Part shown: piece after piece, positions 6,489 through 6,748 of the stretch
Layout: every line of letters begins with the position of its first letter
How positions within the stretch are numbered: the first letter of the stretch is position 1
NCBI GenBank assembly: GCA_016919565.1
Contig: JACXTO010000056.1
Location: forward strand, 1-6,748
Direction: 5' to 3'
Source of the DNA: Methanomassiliicoccaceae archaeon
GTDB taxonomy: Archaea; Thermoplasmatota; Thermoplasmata; Methanomassiliicoccales; UBA472
DNA: 6,748 nt
Position numbers and translations under genes: made by a program
The notes under the pieces: generated by a model
What the model was told of the DNA's origin: nothing
The model's database searches: none
The model's input: only the letters and a program-made list of their open reading frames with translations

Positions 6489-6748
6489 TTGGCCGAGGAA
6501 GCCGCATCAAAGAAGGACAAGACCGAGAAGGGCGATCACTCTAAGGAAGAGCCTAAGAAGGGCGAGCCGAAGGAAGGCAAGCAGAAGAAGGAGAAGGGCG
6601 AAAAGAAGAGCGAGCCTAAGAAGGTAGAGTCCAAGGTGGATGAGAATTTCAGATACATCGTTCGTCTGGTCAACACTGACGTGGACGGGAACAAGCCGGT
6701 CATCATCGGCCTTCAGAGCGTGAAGGGCGTCGGCAGCCGGGTGGCTGA
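6489..6748 (+). CDS. rps13: Small-subunit ribosomal protein uS13, archaeal, 5' part (3' end outside window)
   Basis: Eighty-six codons plus two bases are visible. From about residue 52 the sequence NFRYIVRLVNTDVDGNKP followed by QSVKGVGSRVA matches the N-terminus of archaeal/eukaryotic uS13 (S18e in eukaryotes), which binds 16S rRNA in the small-subunit head and contacts the P-site tRNA and the large subunit; the KGVGSR part is the start of its helix-hairpin-helix-like segment. Residues 1-50 form an extra, very hydrophilic Lys/Glu/Pro-rich tail without hydrophobic residues, likely disordered. EPKK is repeated at 21-24 and 42-45 with identical 12-base DNA (6549-6560 and 6612-6623). The start is TTG behind a strong GGAGG. 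In archaea this gene usually heads the rps13-rps4-rps11-rpoD operon, so those genes probably follow beyond the window. Confidence 0.92.
   Translation, partial: MAEEAASKKDKTEKGDHSKEEPKKGEPKEGKQKKEKGEKKSEPKKVESKVDENFRYIVRLVNTDVDGNKPVIIGLQSVKGVGSRVA

Noticed and set aside
6311..6544. Frame of 77 codons overlapping the alaS stop and the rps13 start
   Set aside because: It crosses the rps13 promoter and Shine-Dalgarno in a different frame, its product looks random, and the TTG-started uS13 frame explains the same DNA.

Overview
The window is a piece of an archaeal chromosome, most likely a euryarchaeal methanogen or relative. The evidence is an archaeal-type alanyl-tRNA synthetase with an N-terminal zinc-binding extension, the start of an archaeal uS13 ribosomal protein gene, archaeal TATA-type promoters and a NifB gene. 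No 5S rRNA or tRNA follows the 23S rRNA. Unlinked rRNA genes of this kind are known in Thermoplasmata, so a member of the Methanomassiliicoccales/Thermoplasmata is a reasonable but unproven guess. Coding DNA looks GC-rich, while the gaps before genes are clearly more AT-rich.

Layout, all on the + strand. (1) About 1-378: the 3' end of 23S rRNA, from late domain V through the A-loop and sarcin-ricin loop to the 3' terminus. (2) About 379-666: a non-coding gap. It holds two abutting hairpins at the rRNA 3' end, a pyrimidine-rich tract that probably ends rRNA transcription, and a promoter region with two inverted repeats. (3) 667-1947: nifB, a radical SAM NifB carrying a C-terminal NifX-like domain. 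(4) 1953-3548: a thiamine-diphosphate enzyme of the AlsS-like acetolactate synthase family, nearly touching nifB and probably co-transcribed with it. (5) 3549-3620: a short gap whose TATA box lies 26-27 bases before the alaS start, which predicts a leaderless mRNA. (6) 3621-6314: complete alaS. (7) 6315-6488: a promoter region with two TATA-like boxes and a strong Shine-Dalgarno. (8) 6489-6748: the 5' part of rps13, starting at TTG, with a long Lys/Glu-rich N-terminal tail; it runs off the window.

Most of this is translation machinery (23S rRNA, AlaRS, uS13). The exception is the nifB plus acetolactate-synthase-like pair, a probable two-gene operon inserted between rRNA and alaS. It is the most unusual part: the NifB has the fused NifX-type architecture typical of bacteria, its partner has no obvious place in cofactor assembly, and no other nif gene is visible. 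I see no mobile element, CRISPR array or defence system.
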